Numbered from the stretch's first letter, positions 8,884 through 16,763 are shown. The stretch: 64,000 nucleotides of DNA from Actinomadura sp. KC06 (GCF_004348735.1 NZ_SMKT01000006.1:43420-107419); one strand, 5' to 3'. Notes: generated by a model from the sequence alone, not told the origin. Translations and numbers: made by a program.

Positions 8884-10230
8884 TCAGGGACCGGTCATCG
8901 ACCCGGGCGCGGGGCCCTGCACGTACCGGACGGCCCACCGCACGAGCCCGCGGCCCACCCCGTACAGGATCAGCGCGACACCGGCCAGCGGCAGCACGAG
9001 CAGGACGATCTGCAGCCCGGAGGTGACGAGCTCGAGCACCCCGGCGCCGTGCGCGGCCTCGGACGCGAGCCGCCGCATCATCCACCAGTCCTTGGCGACC
9101 AGCTCGGGGACCTGGCTGAGGATGAGGCCGATCTGGAAGACGAGCACCGGTATGACGGTCAGCACCCAGAGCGTGACGAAGATCTGCGGCCAGCGCTTGA
9201 GGTCGTCCAGCTGCGCGTCGCGGGGGCGGCGCAGCAGCGTCCGGCGCAGGATCGGCCCGATGTACTTGAACAGGTCGGGGATGCCGATCAGGTCGGACAT
9301 GATGTAGTACCCGTCGAACCGCAGCGTCGGCAGGAGCTGCTGGAACATCTGCAGGTTGACGTACAGGACGGTGACGAGCAGCGGCTCGAACCCCGTCTGG
9401 TGGTACGCCAGCGCCAGCCCGACGATGAAGATCGCGTTGAAGTAGACGCCGGCGAGGTCGGCGCGGAGCCGCCCGCCGCGGCCGAGCCGGTACGACTCGG
9501 TGATGTCGGTGTAGAACGCCGGCCAGACGAGGTAGATGCCGCAGCCCATGACGCCGGGCCGGACGCCGCCGTACCGGCAGGCGCTGGCGTGCCCGAACTC
9601 GTGGAACGCGACCGACGCGACACCGAGCGCCATGACCAGCAGGATGCTGACCGGGTTGAGGATCGTGGCCGCGAACGCGTCCGCCACCGACCCGGTGGTG
9701 AGCATCCACGCCTCGCCGGCCACGAACGCGGCGAGCATCAGCGCCAGCACCACCGGCCGGAACAGCCAGGCGAACAGGCCGCCGACGAACCAGGTGAACG
9801 ACTCGGGGAACACCGCGATCCGCCACTTCAGCGCGAGGAACGGGTCGGCCTTGACCGACGTGGGCTCCGTGCCGTCGCTGTAGGTGGTGACGCCGAGCGG
9901 GGCGAGCTTTTGGTCGGCCAGGTAGACGATCTGCTCCGCGGTGAGCCGCGCGCCCGCCTCCTCGCTGACCGTCCCGGCGACCCGGTCGAGGGCCTGCGCG
10001 ACGTCGGCGCCCGCGAGCTCGCGGTGCTCCCGCAGCGCCTTGGCGACGATGTACAGCAGCGGCGGCAGCCGGACGAGCTGGCCGTTCGGCAGCCGGACGA
10101 GCTGAGGCGGCTCCCGGTATCCGGAGTTCTTGAACTCGCCGAGGAGTTCCGCGCCGTCGACGAGCCTGGGCAGGGTGAGGGCCGCGGGCGGGCCGGCGCC
10201 GTCCACGGACGGTGTGGTGGGGGTGCCCAT
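8884..10230 (-). CDS. Membrane zinc metalloprotease, M50 family, with PqqD/RRE-like N-terminal domain
   Basis: 448 residues. Residues ~35-118 match the PqqD-like winged-helix pattern (QLVRLPNGQLVRLPPLLYIV, then a helix, then KLAPLGV) seen at the front of many peptide-associated M50 proteins, so this may be a RiPP recognition element. The rest is a multi-pass membrane protein with the zinc motif HEFGH (210-214) and a distal Asp306 in RFDGYYIMSD. ATG 10230 overlaps the upstream peptide gene's stop as TGATG, implying translational coupling. The family cleaves within or beside membranes. Here it most plausibly cleaves or exports the two small peptides encoded upstream. The frame is open further upstream, but that part is the shadow of the peptide genes. 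Confidence 0.85.
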   Translation of the reverse strand: MGTPTTPSVDGAGPPAALTLPRLVDGAELLGEFKNSGYREPPQLVRLPNGQLVRLPPLLYIVAKALREHRELAGADVAQALDRVAGTVSEEAGARLTAEQIVYLADQKLAPLGVTTYSDGTEPTSVKADPFLALKWRIAVFPESFTWFVGGLFAWLFRPVVLALMLAAFVAGEAWMLTTGSVADAFAATILNPVSILLVMALGVASVAFHEFGHASACRYGGVRPGVMGCGIYLVWPAFYTDITESYRLGRGGRLRADLAGVYFNAIFIVGLALAYHQTGFEPLLVTVLYVNLQMFQQLLPTLRFDGYYIMSDLIGIPDLFKYIGPILRRTLLRRPRDAQLDDLKRWPQIFVTLWVLTVIPVLVFQIGLILSQVPELVAKDWWMMRRLASEAAHGAGVLELVTSGLQIVLLVLPLAGVALILYGVGRGLVRWAVRYVQGPAPGSMTGP

Positions 10231-10481
10231 CAGTGCTGCTGGACGACGGTGCCGGGAACGCAGGTCAGGGAAGAGTACGGCGCCTGCGCGAACAGGCCCG
10301 TGCCGAGAAGGCCGGCGGTGCCGGGGGAGTGCGTCGCCTGGCAGGCGTACACGATCGTGGTGCTGCCGTCGTCGCCGCCGAGCGGCACGGCGGCGGACAG
10401 CAGGAGCCGCCCGGGGAGGACCTCGGGGACGAGCCGGTCCAGGTCCGCGTAGCTGACGGTATGAGGGTGCGTTTCGCTCAT
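10230..10481 (-). CDS. Small Cys-containing peptide 1, candidate RiPP/bacteriocin precursor
   Basis: 83 residues starting at ATG 10481. The leader-like N-terminus VSYADLDRLVPEVLPGRLLL closely parallels peptide 2. The C-terminal half has Cys47 and Cys74 and ends TCVPGTVVQQH, matching TCASSTVVASDH in peptide 2. It has no Arg-rich signal peptide. Its stop codon overlaps the start of the M50 protease gene, so the two proteins are made together. No known family is recognised. I infer a precursor with a leader of ~30 residues and a core carrying two cysteines 27 residues apart. The ribosome site is weak. Confidence 0.7.
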   Translation of the reverse strand: MSETHPHTVSYADLDRLVPEVLPGRLLLSAAVPLGGDDGSTTIVYACQATHSPGTAGLLGTGLFAQAPYSSLTCVPGTVVQQH

Positions 10482-10511
10482 CGGTTCGCTTTCGCTTTGT
10501 CCGGAAAGAGG

Positions 10512-10545
10512 GGGAAGGGCTGGCGGGAGAACGCCAGCCCTTCCC
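10512..10545. terminator. Intergenic hairpin between the two peptide genes (attenuator or processing site)
   Basis: A perfect 14-bp stem (10512-10525 with 10532-10545, top strand GGGAAGGGCTGGCG) has a 6-base loop. On the leftward transcript it is followed by CCCTCTTTCC, a poor U-tract. It probably lets part of the transcription through, making peptide 2 more abundant than peptide 1 and the protease. Confidence 0.7.
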
Positions 10546-10580
10546 AAGCGGGCCGAGGCCCGCTGTTACGCCGTGCCGGA

Positions 10581-10886
10581 TCAGTGGTCCGACGCGACCA
10601 CCGTGCTGCTGGCGCAGGTGAACGAGGAGGTCGGGTTGTTGGAGCTGAGCCCCAGCGCGCCGACGAGCCCGCCCTGCGGGTTGTTGTTGACCGCCTGGCA
10701 GTTCGGCACGACCGCGGTGGTGCCGCTGTCGCTGCCGCCGTGGCCGTGGCCGTGGCCGTGGTTGAGGTTGAAGTTCTCGTTCTCGTTGTCGTCGCCGCCA
10801 CCGACGAGGAGGGTGGACAGAACGGCGCGCTCCGGCAGGACCTCGCCGGTCAGCTTGTCCAGCTCGCTGTAGCTGAAGGACTTCAT
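10581..10886 (-). CDS. Small Cys-containing peptide 2 with His-Gly repeat, candidate RiPP/bacteriocin precursor
   Basis: 101 residues. The start is ATG 10886, with AAAAGGA placed well upstream; an in-frame ATG 24 bases earlier lacks this. The N-terminus FSYSELDKLTGEVLPERAVL mirrors peptide 1. The middle holds an Asn/Glu-rich run and NHGHGHGHGG (residues 42-51), absent from peptide 1, which could bind metal. Cys63 and Cys91 lie 28 apart and the tail is TCASSTVVASDH. It is first in the operon, directly behind a promoter-like site. No family recognised; a paralogue of peptide 1. Confidence 0.72.
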   Translation of the reverse strand: MKSFSYSELDKLTGEVLPERAVLSTLLVGGGDDNENENFNLNHGHGHGHGGSDSGTTAVVPNCQAVNNNPQGGLVGALGLSSNNPTSSFTCASSTVVASDH

Positions 10887-11187
10887 GTGGTTCCTTTTCT
10901 CCCTTGTCACGCCCGGTTCTCAAGGTGGATACCGGATGTCCCTTTCCACGCCTCAGGTCGAGGCGAGGTAGCTCTACGTATAGCAGATGTCACTGACAGT
11001 GGCCAAGTAAGGCCCCGCCAGGCCCGCCGTGGCGCCCGGCAGTCCGGGGGCGGCACGGGCGCACGGCCTGCAAGGGGCGCTGACCAGGAAGGACAGAAAA
11101 TGGCCGGCGACCTAGTCGACCTTCTCGGATACCGAGCCTGACCATGTCTTGACGATTCGGCCCGTCCGGACGGGTAGGCGAGCCGAC
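10887..11187. other. Divergent region between peptide operon and F420-type oxidoreductase
   Basis: About 300 bases. It contains the leftward promoter and palindrome at 10977-11006. Bases 11010-11180 encode nothing convincing on either strand. No clear promoter was seen for the rightward gene. Confidence 0.5.
10977..11006 (-). promoter_or_regulatory. Promoter candidate with internal palindrome for the peptide operon
   Basis: On the minus strand, TTGGCC (-35, 11001-11006) and TATACG (-10, 10977-10982) are 18 bp apart. The spacer ends in CACTGACAGTG (10991-11001), a perfect 11-bp palindrome that could be an operator. The predicted transcript would have a leader of about 85 bases before ATG 10886. 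Confidence 0.45.
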
Positions 11188-12156
11188 ATGGAATTCGGAT
11201 ACACACTGCTCTGCGAGCAGACGCCGCCCAAGCAACTCGTCGCCGACCTGGTGGAGGCGGAGGAGGCCGGCTTCGGCTACTCGGTCATCTCCGATCACTA
11301 TTTCCCGTGGCTGGAGGACCAGGGCCACTCGGCCTACGCCTGGTCGGTGCTCGGCGCGCTCGCCCAGGCCACCCACCGCATCCCGCTGATGACGTTCGTG
11401 ACCTGCCCGATCATGCGCTACCACCCGGCGGTGGTGGCGCAGAAGGCCGCCACGATGGGCGTCCTGTCCGACGGCCGGTTCACGCTCGGCCTCGGCTCGG
11501 GCGAGAACCTGAACGAGCACGTCGTCGGCCGCGGCTGGCCCTCGGTGGACGTCCGGCACGAGATGTTCGAGGAGGCCGTCGAGATCATCAGGGCGCTGTT
11601 CGGCGGCGACTACGTCAACTACCGCGGCCGGCACTTCACCGTCGACTCCGCGAAACTGTACGACCTGCCCGACCGCCCCGTCCCGATCGGCATGGCCGCC
11701 TACGGCCCCCGCGCCGGCCGCCTCGCCGCCCGCCACGCCGACCTCCTCATCTCAGACCAGCCCGTGGGCAACGTCGTCGACCTCTTCCACAAGGAGGGCG
11801 GCGCAGGCAAACCCGTCTACGGCCAGATCCCCGTCGCTTACGGCGACGACTACGACGAGTGCGTCCAGCGCGCCCACCGCATCTGGAGGTTCTCGGCCCC
11901 CGCCTGGAAGGTGATGGCCGAACTCCCAGGCCCGGTCAACTTCGAGGCCGCCGCCGGGACCGTCCGTCCCGAAGACGTCGCCAAGTCGGTCCCCTGCGGC
12001 AACAACGTGGACGACTACGTCCAGGCCGTCCAGCAGTGGGCCGACGCAGGCTTCACCCACATCTCCTTCTGCCAATCGGGCCCAGACCACCAAAAAGACT
12101 TCCGCACCTGGGCCGAAGCAGACCTCCTCCCCACCCTCCGCCAACACTTCCCCTAG
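11188..12156 (+). CDS. F420-dependent LLM-class oxidoreductase
   Basis: 322 residues with the bacterial luciferase-like TIM-barrel pattern. The start MEFGYTLLCEQTPP, the ISDHYFPW loop, GRFTLGLGSGENLNEHV, and a C-terminal GFTHISFCQSGPDHQ match the TIGR03557-like F420-dependent group related to glucose-6-phosphate dehydrogenase Fgd. These cytoplasmic enzymes use coenzyme F420 for hydride transfer. The substrate cannot be told. I chose ATG 11188 because the family begins at MEFGY; 13 extra residues are possible from 11149. The gene stands alone. Confidence 0.82.
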   Translation: MEFGYTLLCEQTPPKQLVADLVEAEEAGFGYSVISDHYFPWLEDQGHSAYAWSVLGALAQATHRIPLMTFVTCPIMRYHPAVVAQKAATMGVLSDGRFTLGLGSGENLNEHVVGRGWPSVDVRHEMFEEAVEIIRALFGGDYVNYRGRHFTVDSAKLYDLPDRPVPIGMAAYGPRAGRLAARHADLLISDQPVGNVVDLFHKEGGAGKPVYGQIPVAYGDDYDECVQRAHRIWRFSAPAWKVMAELPGPVNFEAAAGTVRPEDVAKSVPCGNNVDDYVQAVQQWADAGFTHISFCQSGPDHQKDFRTWAEADLLPTLRQHFP

Positions 12157-12464
12157 ACACGCCAAGCGCCGTCAAGGCCTGCGAACCGCCCTCACCGCCG
12201 GGATTGGCCGAGGGGCTAACTGCGTGTCGCTGGCGCAGGTGGACGTCGACGACCCGGACGGCCCGCGGGCGATGCCGTGGATGACGGCCAGGCAGGCGCT
12301 GAACGCGAGCGGGGCGGGTGACGCCGCGTCACCGGCCGTGTCGCCTTTATTGCATTGATTGTCAATGCTTGCGGCTTCGATGGCGGGAACAGTAGTTTCT
12401 TCGGCGGGCGGGAGTGCCGCGCCCTGCGCTCGATCACAGGGTGTCGCGGTCGGCTGGGGAGCGC
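12157..12464. other. Intergenic region upstream of the secreted esterase
   Basis: 308 bases. Bases 12224-12358 read without a stop from GTG as a 44-residue stretch (MSLAQVDVDDPDGPRAMPW and onward) with good codon bias. It has no ribosome site and no recognised family, so it may be a gene remnant. A perfect palindrome at 12352-12368 and the esterase ribosome site GGGGAG complete the region. Confidence 0.4.
12352..12368. promoter_or_regulatory. 17-bp palindrome, operator candidate upstream of the esterase
   Basis: GCATTGA-TTG-TCAATGC has perfect 7-bp arms and a 3-base centre. Being AT-rich in a very GC-rich region and about 100 bases before the start at 12465, it looks like a repressor binding site. 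Confidence 0.45.
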
Positions 12465-13688
12465 ATGAAGAAACGTACGGACAGGAAGATCGCCATCGCG
12501 GGGACGGCGGCGGCGGTCGTGCTGTTGCCCGCCGTCATGGTCGGCCTCGCGCAGGCGGGCGTCGGCGTGCCGAAGGAGCGGTCGGAGGGCCGGGGGAACG
12601 CCGAGCCGGTCCCGTCCTTCGGGCCCCCGACCAAGCCCGGGTCCACCCCTTCGCCGAAGCTGCCCCGCGTCCCGCCGGGCACCAACCCGTTCAAGACGGG
12701 CGACGGGTCGCCCAGCCCCGACGACCCCGACACCAACGCGGCCGGTCGCGCCACGAGGCCGCGTCTGCCGGGCGGGGCCGGGTCCGGCGGGTACCTCAAG
12801 GCGCCCGACGGTGCCGCCATCAGCAGCGTCAAGAGGCTGAGCGCGCGGCAGTTCGACGTCACGATCGCGTCCCCGGCGCTGGGCGCCAAGGTGAAGACGC
12901 GCGTCATGGTCCCGAAGGGATGGACGGCGAGGAGCAGCAGGTCGTGGCCCGTCGTGTACGCCTACCACGGCGGCAACGACACCTACGGATCCTGGACGCA
13001 CGACTCCGACATCGAGAAGACCGCGGGCTCGTACGACGTGATGGTCGTCATGCCCGAAGGCGGCTTCAAAGGCTCGTACACGAACTGGTGGAACGGCGGC
13101 AAGGGCGGCATCCCGGAATGGGAGACCTTCCACATCGACGAGGTCATTCCGTTGATGGAACGCAATTTCGGCGCCGGGTCGATGCGCGCCGCGATCGGGC
13201 TGTCGTCCGGCGGGCAGGGCGCCATCACCTATGCCGAACGACGTCCCGGGGTTTTCAGGTACGCCGCGTCCTACAGCGGGTCGCTCAACATCACCGCGCC
13301 CGGCATGCCCGCCATCCTGACGTCGATGAACCGGGAGGCGGGCACCGCGATCTGGGGCGACCCGATCACCGCGCGGGAGAACTGGCGGGCGCACGACGCG
13401 ACTGTGATGGTGTCGAAGCTGAAAGGCACCGGCGTCTACGTCTCGTCCGGCAACGGGCAGCCCGGCCCCTACGACGACCCCAACACTGTGCCGTGGCATG
13501 CGGGACGCATCGGCGAGCAGCTCGCCGGGGTGATGACGACGAACTTCGTCCGGGCCGCCAGGGAAGCGGGCGTCCCCGTCACCGCGAGCCTCTACGGGCC
13601 AGGCATGCACAACTGGAAGTACTGGCAGCGCGAGCTGGACCGGAGCTGGCCCGCCATCGCCGCCGCCATCGGCGCCCGCAAGTCCTGA
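12465..13688 (+). CDS. Secreted alpha/beta-hydrolase esterase (antigen 85/esterase D-like)
   Basis: 407 residues. ATG 12465 follows GGGGAG. A signal peptide is visible (MKKRTDRK, a hydrophobic stretch, then a LAQA cleavage-type end near residue 30). A Pro/Ser-rich linker runs to about residue 110. The catalytic domain carries the nucleophile Ser in GLSSGGQG (about residue 247) and a C-terminal His in GPGMHNWKYW. WPVVYAYHGGND provides the oxyanion region. The family includes mycolyltransferases and S-formylglutathione hydrolases; the exact substrate is unknown. It acts outside the membrane. Confidence 0.83.
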   Translation: MKKRTDRKIAIAGTAAAVVLLPAVMVGLAQAGVGVPKERSEGRGNAEPVPSFGPPTKPGSTPSPKLPRVPPGTNPFKTGDGSPSPDDPDTNAAGRATRPRLPGGAGSGGYLKAPDGAAISSVKRLSARQFDVTIASPALGAKVKTRVMVPKGWTARSSRSWPVVYAYHGGNDTYGSWTHDSDIEKTAGSYDVMVVMPEGGFKGSYTNWWNGGKGGIPEWETFHIDEVIPLMERNFGAGSMRAAIGLSSGGQGAITYAERRPGVFRYAASYSGSLNITAPGMPAILTSMNREAGTAIWGDPITARENWRAHDATVMVSKLKGTGVYVSSGNGQPGPYDDPNTVPWHAGRIGEQLAGVMTTNFVRAAREAGVPVTASLYGPGMHNWKYWQRELDRSWPAIAAAIGARKS

Positions 13689-13737
13689 CCTGCCGAATGG
13701 CCGAATCGCGAGCGCCGACCCCCCGCGCCCTGTGACG

Positions 13738-14733
13738 ATGGACGGCATGACGGGTAGTGATGGTGCGGCTCTCGCCGGTGATCTGCCCCCTTTGCTGTCG
13801 GCCGCGTCGTCGCCGGCGTGGCTCGGCGAGGTGCGCGCGCAGCGGACCCACCCGCTCGTGCTCTGGTACGGGCCCACGTACGGAGTGATGGAACGGGTCC
13901 ACGGCGGCTGGATGATGTCGGGGATGGAGCGGATGACGCCGCAGGACGCCCGCGACTCCCTCGCCTGGTGGTTCCGGAACATGGCCCGGACCGCCACCGC
14001 GTCCTCAGCCGCCGACCGCGACGAATACCGGGAAGGGGCCGCACGCCTCGAACGCGGTCGTCCGGACGAGCTGACCGTCGCCGGGCGCGTGTTCCGCGTC
14101 GTCCGCGCCGACCGGTTCTGCCGCTTCGGGGTGGACGGCCCCGAGCCGCCCCGCCCCACCGACCCCGACGACCTGCCCGAGCCACGCACGCGCCGCGACG
14201 CCCACCGGTTCGACCACGGGCTGCTCCCGCCCGCGCTAGCGCCCGGATCGCCGGAACTGCTCGGGGAACGGTGGGAGAACGTCCCCGAAGGGCCGATCGT
14301 CCCGCCCGAGGTGACCCGCGACGCCCGCCGCGCGCTCGCCACCCATCCGCGCGTCGCCCGGCTCGCCGCCCGGTTCGCCGCCGCCGAGAAGGAGAACGGG
14401 ACGTGGCCGCCGCACGGCCCGTTCCTGCACAGCCCCGCCTGCGTCCGCGACCACCTGGCCGCCTACTTCGACACGATCGTGCCGATGATGCTGCCGTCGT
14501 CGCCGGACGTCCTCGCCGAGTACCGGGCCGCCGCCGGCCTGCTCCGCGACGGGACGCGCCGCGCCGAGGTCACCGTCCTCGGACGCCGGTTCCGCGTCAT
14601 CCGCTTCGAGTACGTCGTCCGGGTCGGGCCGGACGGGCCCGAGCGCCCGCGCCCGTCCGACCACGACCCCGAAGAGCCCTTCACCTCCGACCCCGAGGAA
14701 GCGCACGGCCTGGGGATCACCGACGACGAGTGA
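13738..14733 (+). CDS. DUF5954-like protein with internal duplication
   Basis: 331 residues, soluble and rich in Arg, Pro and acidic residues. The protein is a tandem duplication. Residues ~60-150 and ~215-320 share the pattern EYREGAARLERG, then TVAGRVFRVVR, then GPEPPRPTD in the first copy, and EYRAAAGLLRDG, then TVLGRRFRVIR, then GPERPRPSD in the second. This matches what I recall of the actinobacterial DUF5954 family, whose function is unknown. ATG 13738 is chosen; GTG 13732 is also possible. The next gene follows after 21 bases. Confidence 0.68.
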   Translation: MDGMTGSDGAALAGDLPPLLSAASSPAWLGEVRAQRTHPLVLWYGPTYGVMERVHGGWMMSGMERMTPQDARDSLAWWFRNMARTATASSAADRDEYREGAARLERGRPDELTVAGRVFRVVRADRFCRFGVDGPEPPRPTDPDDLPEPRTRRDAHRFDHGLLPPALAPGSPELLGERWENVPEGPIVPPEVTRDARRALATHPRVARLAARFAAAEKENGTWPPHGPFLHSPACVRDHLAAYFDTIVPMMLPSSPDVLAEYRAAAGLLRDGTRRAEVTVLGRRFRVIRFEYVVRVGPDGPERPRPSDHDPEEPFTSDPEEAHGLGITDDE

Positions 14734-14754
14734 GCGCACGGCCGCGGCGGTAGC

Positions 14755-15318
14755 GTGGCGGCGGTGAAGGGATTCGCGCGGCGGGAGTTCCAGCTCGTGC
14801 TGCTCCGCCGGATGGCCGACTACCAGCCCGGCCTCGTCGAGGACGCGATGCGCGCGCTGGACGCGTCCCGCACCGAGATGCGGGAGGTCAACGCCCGCTG
14901 GCAGCGCATCCTCCGGTCGCGGACGTTCCCGCGCGGGCAGCGCCGCTACGAGGCCGTCCTCGGCCCGCCCGGCGCCGTCGAGCAGCGGAGCATCGGCGAC
15001 GTGACCTGCGAGATCGCCTGGTGGACGGGGCTTTCGCTGTGGCCGGGCCTGCGCTTCGAGATCATGATGGCCCCGGACGGCTCCGTCGCGCACGAATGGC
15101 TCGTCCGCGACGACGGCGTCCCCATGCCGCGCCTCGACGGCGTCGACGACCTCGTCCCGTGGTCCTGCGTCGTCGGCGACGTCGCCGCACGCTTCGGAAC
15201 CGTCGCCCACCAGGACGGCGACGCCCCCAGCCGCTGGCACGCCACCCTCACCACGCCCGACGGTACGTTCGCGGCCCATTTCGTCTGGGGCCTGCTCCAA
15301 ACGGTCGACAGCGTCTGA
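14755..15318 (+). CDS. Conserved hypothetical protein
   Basis: 187 residues from GTG 14755, 21 bases after the DUF5954-like gene and probably co-transcribed. No membrane segment or signal peptide. It shows strands such as FEIMMAPDGSVAHEWLVRDD and two Trp-rich stretches, but I do not recognise the family. Codon use is like the neighbours, so the gene is real. Confidence 0.65.
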   Translation: MAAVKGFARREFQLVLLRRMADYQPGLVEDAMRALDASRTEMREVNARWQRILRSRTFPRGQRRYEAVLGPPGAVEQRSIGDVTCEIAWWTGLSLWPGLRFEIMMAPDGSVAHEWLVRDDGVPMPRLDGVDDLVPWSCVVGDVAARFGTVAHQDGDAPSRWHATLTTPDGTFAAHFVWGLLQTVDSV

Positions 15319-15370
15319 ACATTGGGCACGTTTTGGCGGTTCGCGGCAAAGGAGATTGCGCGGCCGTTCC

Positions 15371-15376
15371 TACCGT
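15371..15376 (+). promoter_or_regulatory. -10 box (TACCGT) for a leaderless start at 15383
   Basis: TACCGT ends six bases before ATG 15383. This TAnnnT spacing marks leaderless transcripts in actinobacteria. The GGAGGA between box and ATG is too close to the start to be used as a ribosome site. Confidence 0.45.
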
Positions 15377-15382
15377 GGAGGA

Positions 15383-16192
15383 ATGCCCGAGGTCACCGAG
15401 CACGCCCCCGGGACCGCCGCCTGGACCCAGCTGACCAGCCCGGACGTGGGGGCGTCCAAGGAGTTCTACCGCGGCGTCTTCGGATGGGACTCCTACACGC
15501 TGACCCTGGGCGCGTGGGGCGACAACGAGATCTTCACGCTCGACGGCGCGCAGGGCCCGGAGGTCGCCGGGCTCAACTCGCTCACCGACGACACGGAGCC
15601 CGCGTCCTGGACGTGCTACTTCCGCGTCGAGAACCTCGATGCCGCGCTCGACGCCGTCGGCGGCGCGGGCGGCGCGGTGAGCGTCGAGCCCACCGACGTC
15701 GCCGACCTCGGGCGCATGGCGCTGTGCTCCGACCCGCAGGGCGCCGACTTCGCCCTCTGGCTGCCGTACAACCTGGCGGGCGCCGGCGTCATCGACGAAC
15801 CGGGCGCGACGTGCTGGGTCGAGCTGGCCAGCACCGACGTCCAGGACGCGCGCCGCTTCTACGGCAGGGTGTTCGGCTGGACGGCCGTCGACCGCTCCTA
15901 CTACGCGCCGTCCTACACCAACTGGAAGATCGGGGACTGGTCCGTGGCCGGGATGCTGCCCATCGAGAGCTGGTGGCCGGAGGGTTTCCCGCCGCACTGG
16001 ATCCCGTACTTCTGGGTCGAGGACTGCGACGCCACCGCCGGCCGTGCCGCCGCGCTGGGTGCGACCGTCCACGTCCCGCCGACCGATATCCGGCCCGGCC
16101 GGTTCTCCGTCATGACCGACCCCGCCGGCGCCCGGCTGGCCGTCATCACCCCGGACGTCTCCGGACGGCCCGCCGCACCCGCCCGTCCTTGA
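15383..16192 (+). CDS. Two-domain VOC (glyoxalase-like) protein
   Basis: 269 residues made of two vicinal-oxygen-chelate domains (about 10-125 and 140-258). Each starts with a WTQL/WVEL strand followed by FYRGVFGWD or FYGRVFGWT. The second half ends SVMTDPAGARLAVI. Such proteins act as glyoxalase-like or resistance-type enzymes, or bind small molecules; the function is not fixed. ATG 15383 is chosen because the family starts at this strand, and a TAnnnT box lies just upstream. Confidence 0.82.
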   Translation: MPEVTEHAPGTAAWTQLTSPDVGASKEFYRGVFGWDSYTLTLGAWGDNEIFTLDGAQGPEVAGLNSLTDDTEPASWTCYFRVENLDAALDAVGGAGGAVSVEPTDVADLGRMALCSDPQGADFALWLPYNLAGAGVIDEPGATCWVELASTDVQDARRFYGRVFGWTAVDRSYYAPSYTNWKIGDWSVAGMLPIESWWPEGFPPHWIPYFWVEDCDATAGRAAALGATVHVPPTDIRPGRFSVMTDPAGARLAVITPDVSGRPAAPARP

Positions 16193-16684
16193 TCACGTGG
16201 CGGGGGCGCCGGTGCGCGTCGCCCCCGCGGGCCAGATGACCTGCACGTCCATCTTCTGCCTCCGGGCGTACTCGACGACCTCGGCGGTGCCGCCGCGTCC
16301 GCGCGCGGGCGCGCCGTCCCAGACGGCGATGAGGCGGTCGACGCGCGCCAGCATCGCCAGCCCGGCCTCCCGGTAGGGGCCGGGGCCGGGCCTTGGATGC
16401 CGCAGCGGCAGCACCACCGCGGCGCGGGCCTTCAGCTCCTCGAAGCCGCGCCGGGCCCGGGCGCCCAGCGCGGCGGCGTAGCCGGTGGCGGGGACGATGA
16501 CCTCCAGGCGCCCGCCGAGCTCCAGGACGGCGCGGGCGAAGATCTGGTCGGCGCCGTCGGCGAGGCACGACACGCCCACGATGTCCCGCGTGCCGTGGTC
16601 CCGCAGCAGCTCGCGGATCGCCGCGTCCACACGGGCGGTGGTCGTCTCGTCGAGGTCGCGGTGTCCCGTGATGGCGATCCGCAT
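16193..16684 (-). CDS. SLOG-family (YpsA/LOG-like) nucleotide-sensor protein
   Basis: 163 residues from ATG 16684, which follows GGGGGAG. The N-terminus MRIAITGHRDLDE, the loop GVSCLADGADQIFA, and RVDRLIAVWDG with a following Gly-Thr-Ala-Glu helix are typical of the SLOG Rossmannoid fold. SLOG proteins are predicted to bind or process nucleotide-derived ligands. It is encoded 79 bases downstream of a SLATT membrane protein. SLOG-SLATT pairs were proposed from comparative genomics to be conflict systems, in which the sensor triggers a membrane effector. Confidence 0.75.
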   Translation of the reverse strand: MRIAITGHRDLDETTTARVDAAIRELLRDHGTRDIVGVSCLADGADQIFARAVLELGGRLEVIVPATGYAAALGARARRGFEELKARAAVVLPLRHPRPGPGPYREAGLAMLARVDRLIAVWDGAPARGRGGTAEVVEYARRQKMDVQVIWPAGATRTGAPAT

Positions 16685-16763
16685 CGGCTCCCCCGCCTTT
16701 CTGACGGGCGCCGGCCCGCCGCCCGTCGTAGCACGCCGCTGTCGTCCGCGCCGGTCGATTACG

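Noticed and set aside
10739..10761. CCGTGG tandem copies as a CRISPR-like or regulatory repeat
   Set aside because: They are simply the codons for the HGHGHGHG tract within peptide 2, with no spacers.
10231..10923. N-terminal extension of the M50 protease across both peptide genes
   Set aside because: The extended part is Arg/Pro/His junk in another frame. The peptide genes there have starts, a ribosome site and paralogy, and the protease has a coupled ATG at 10230.
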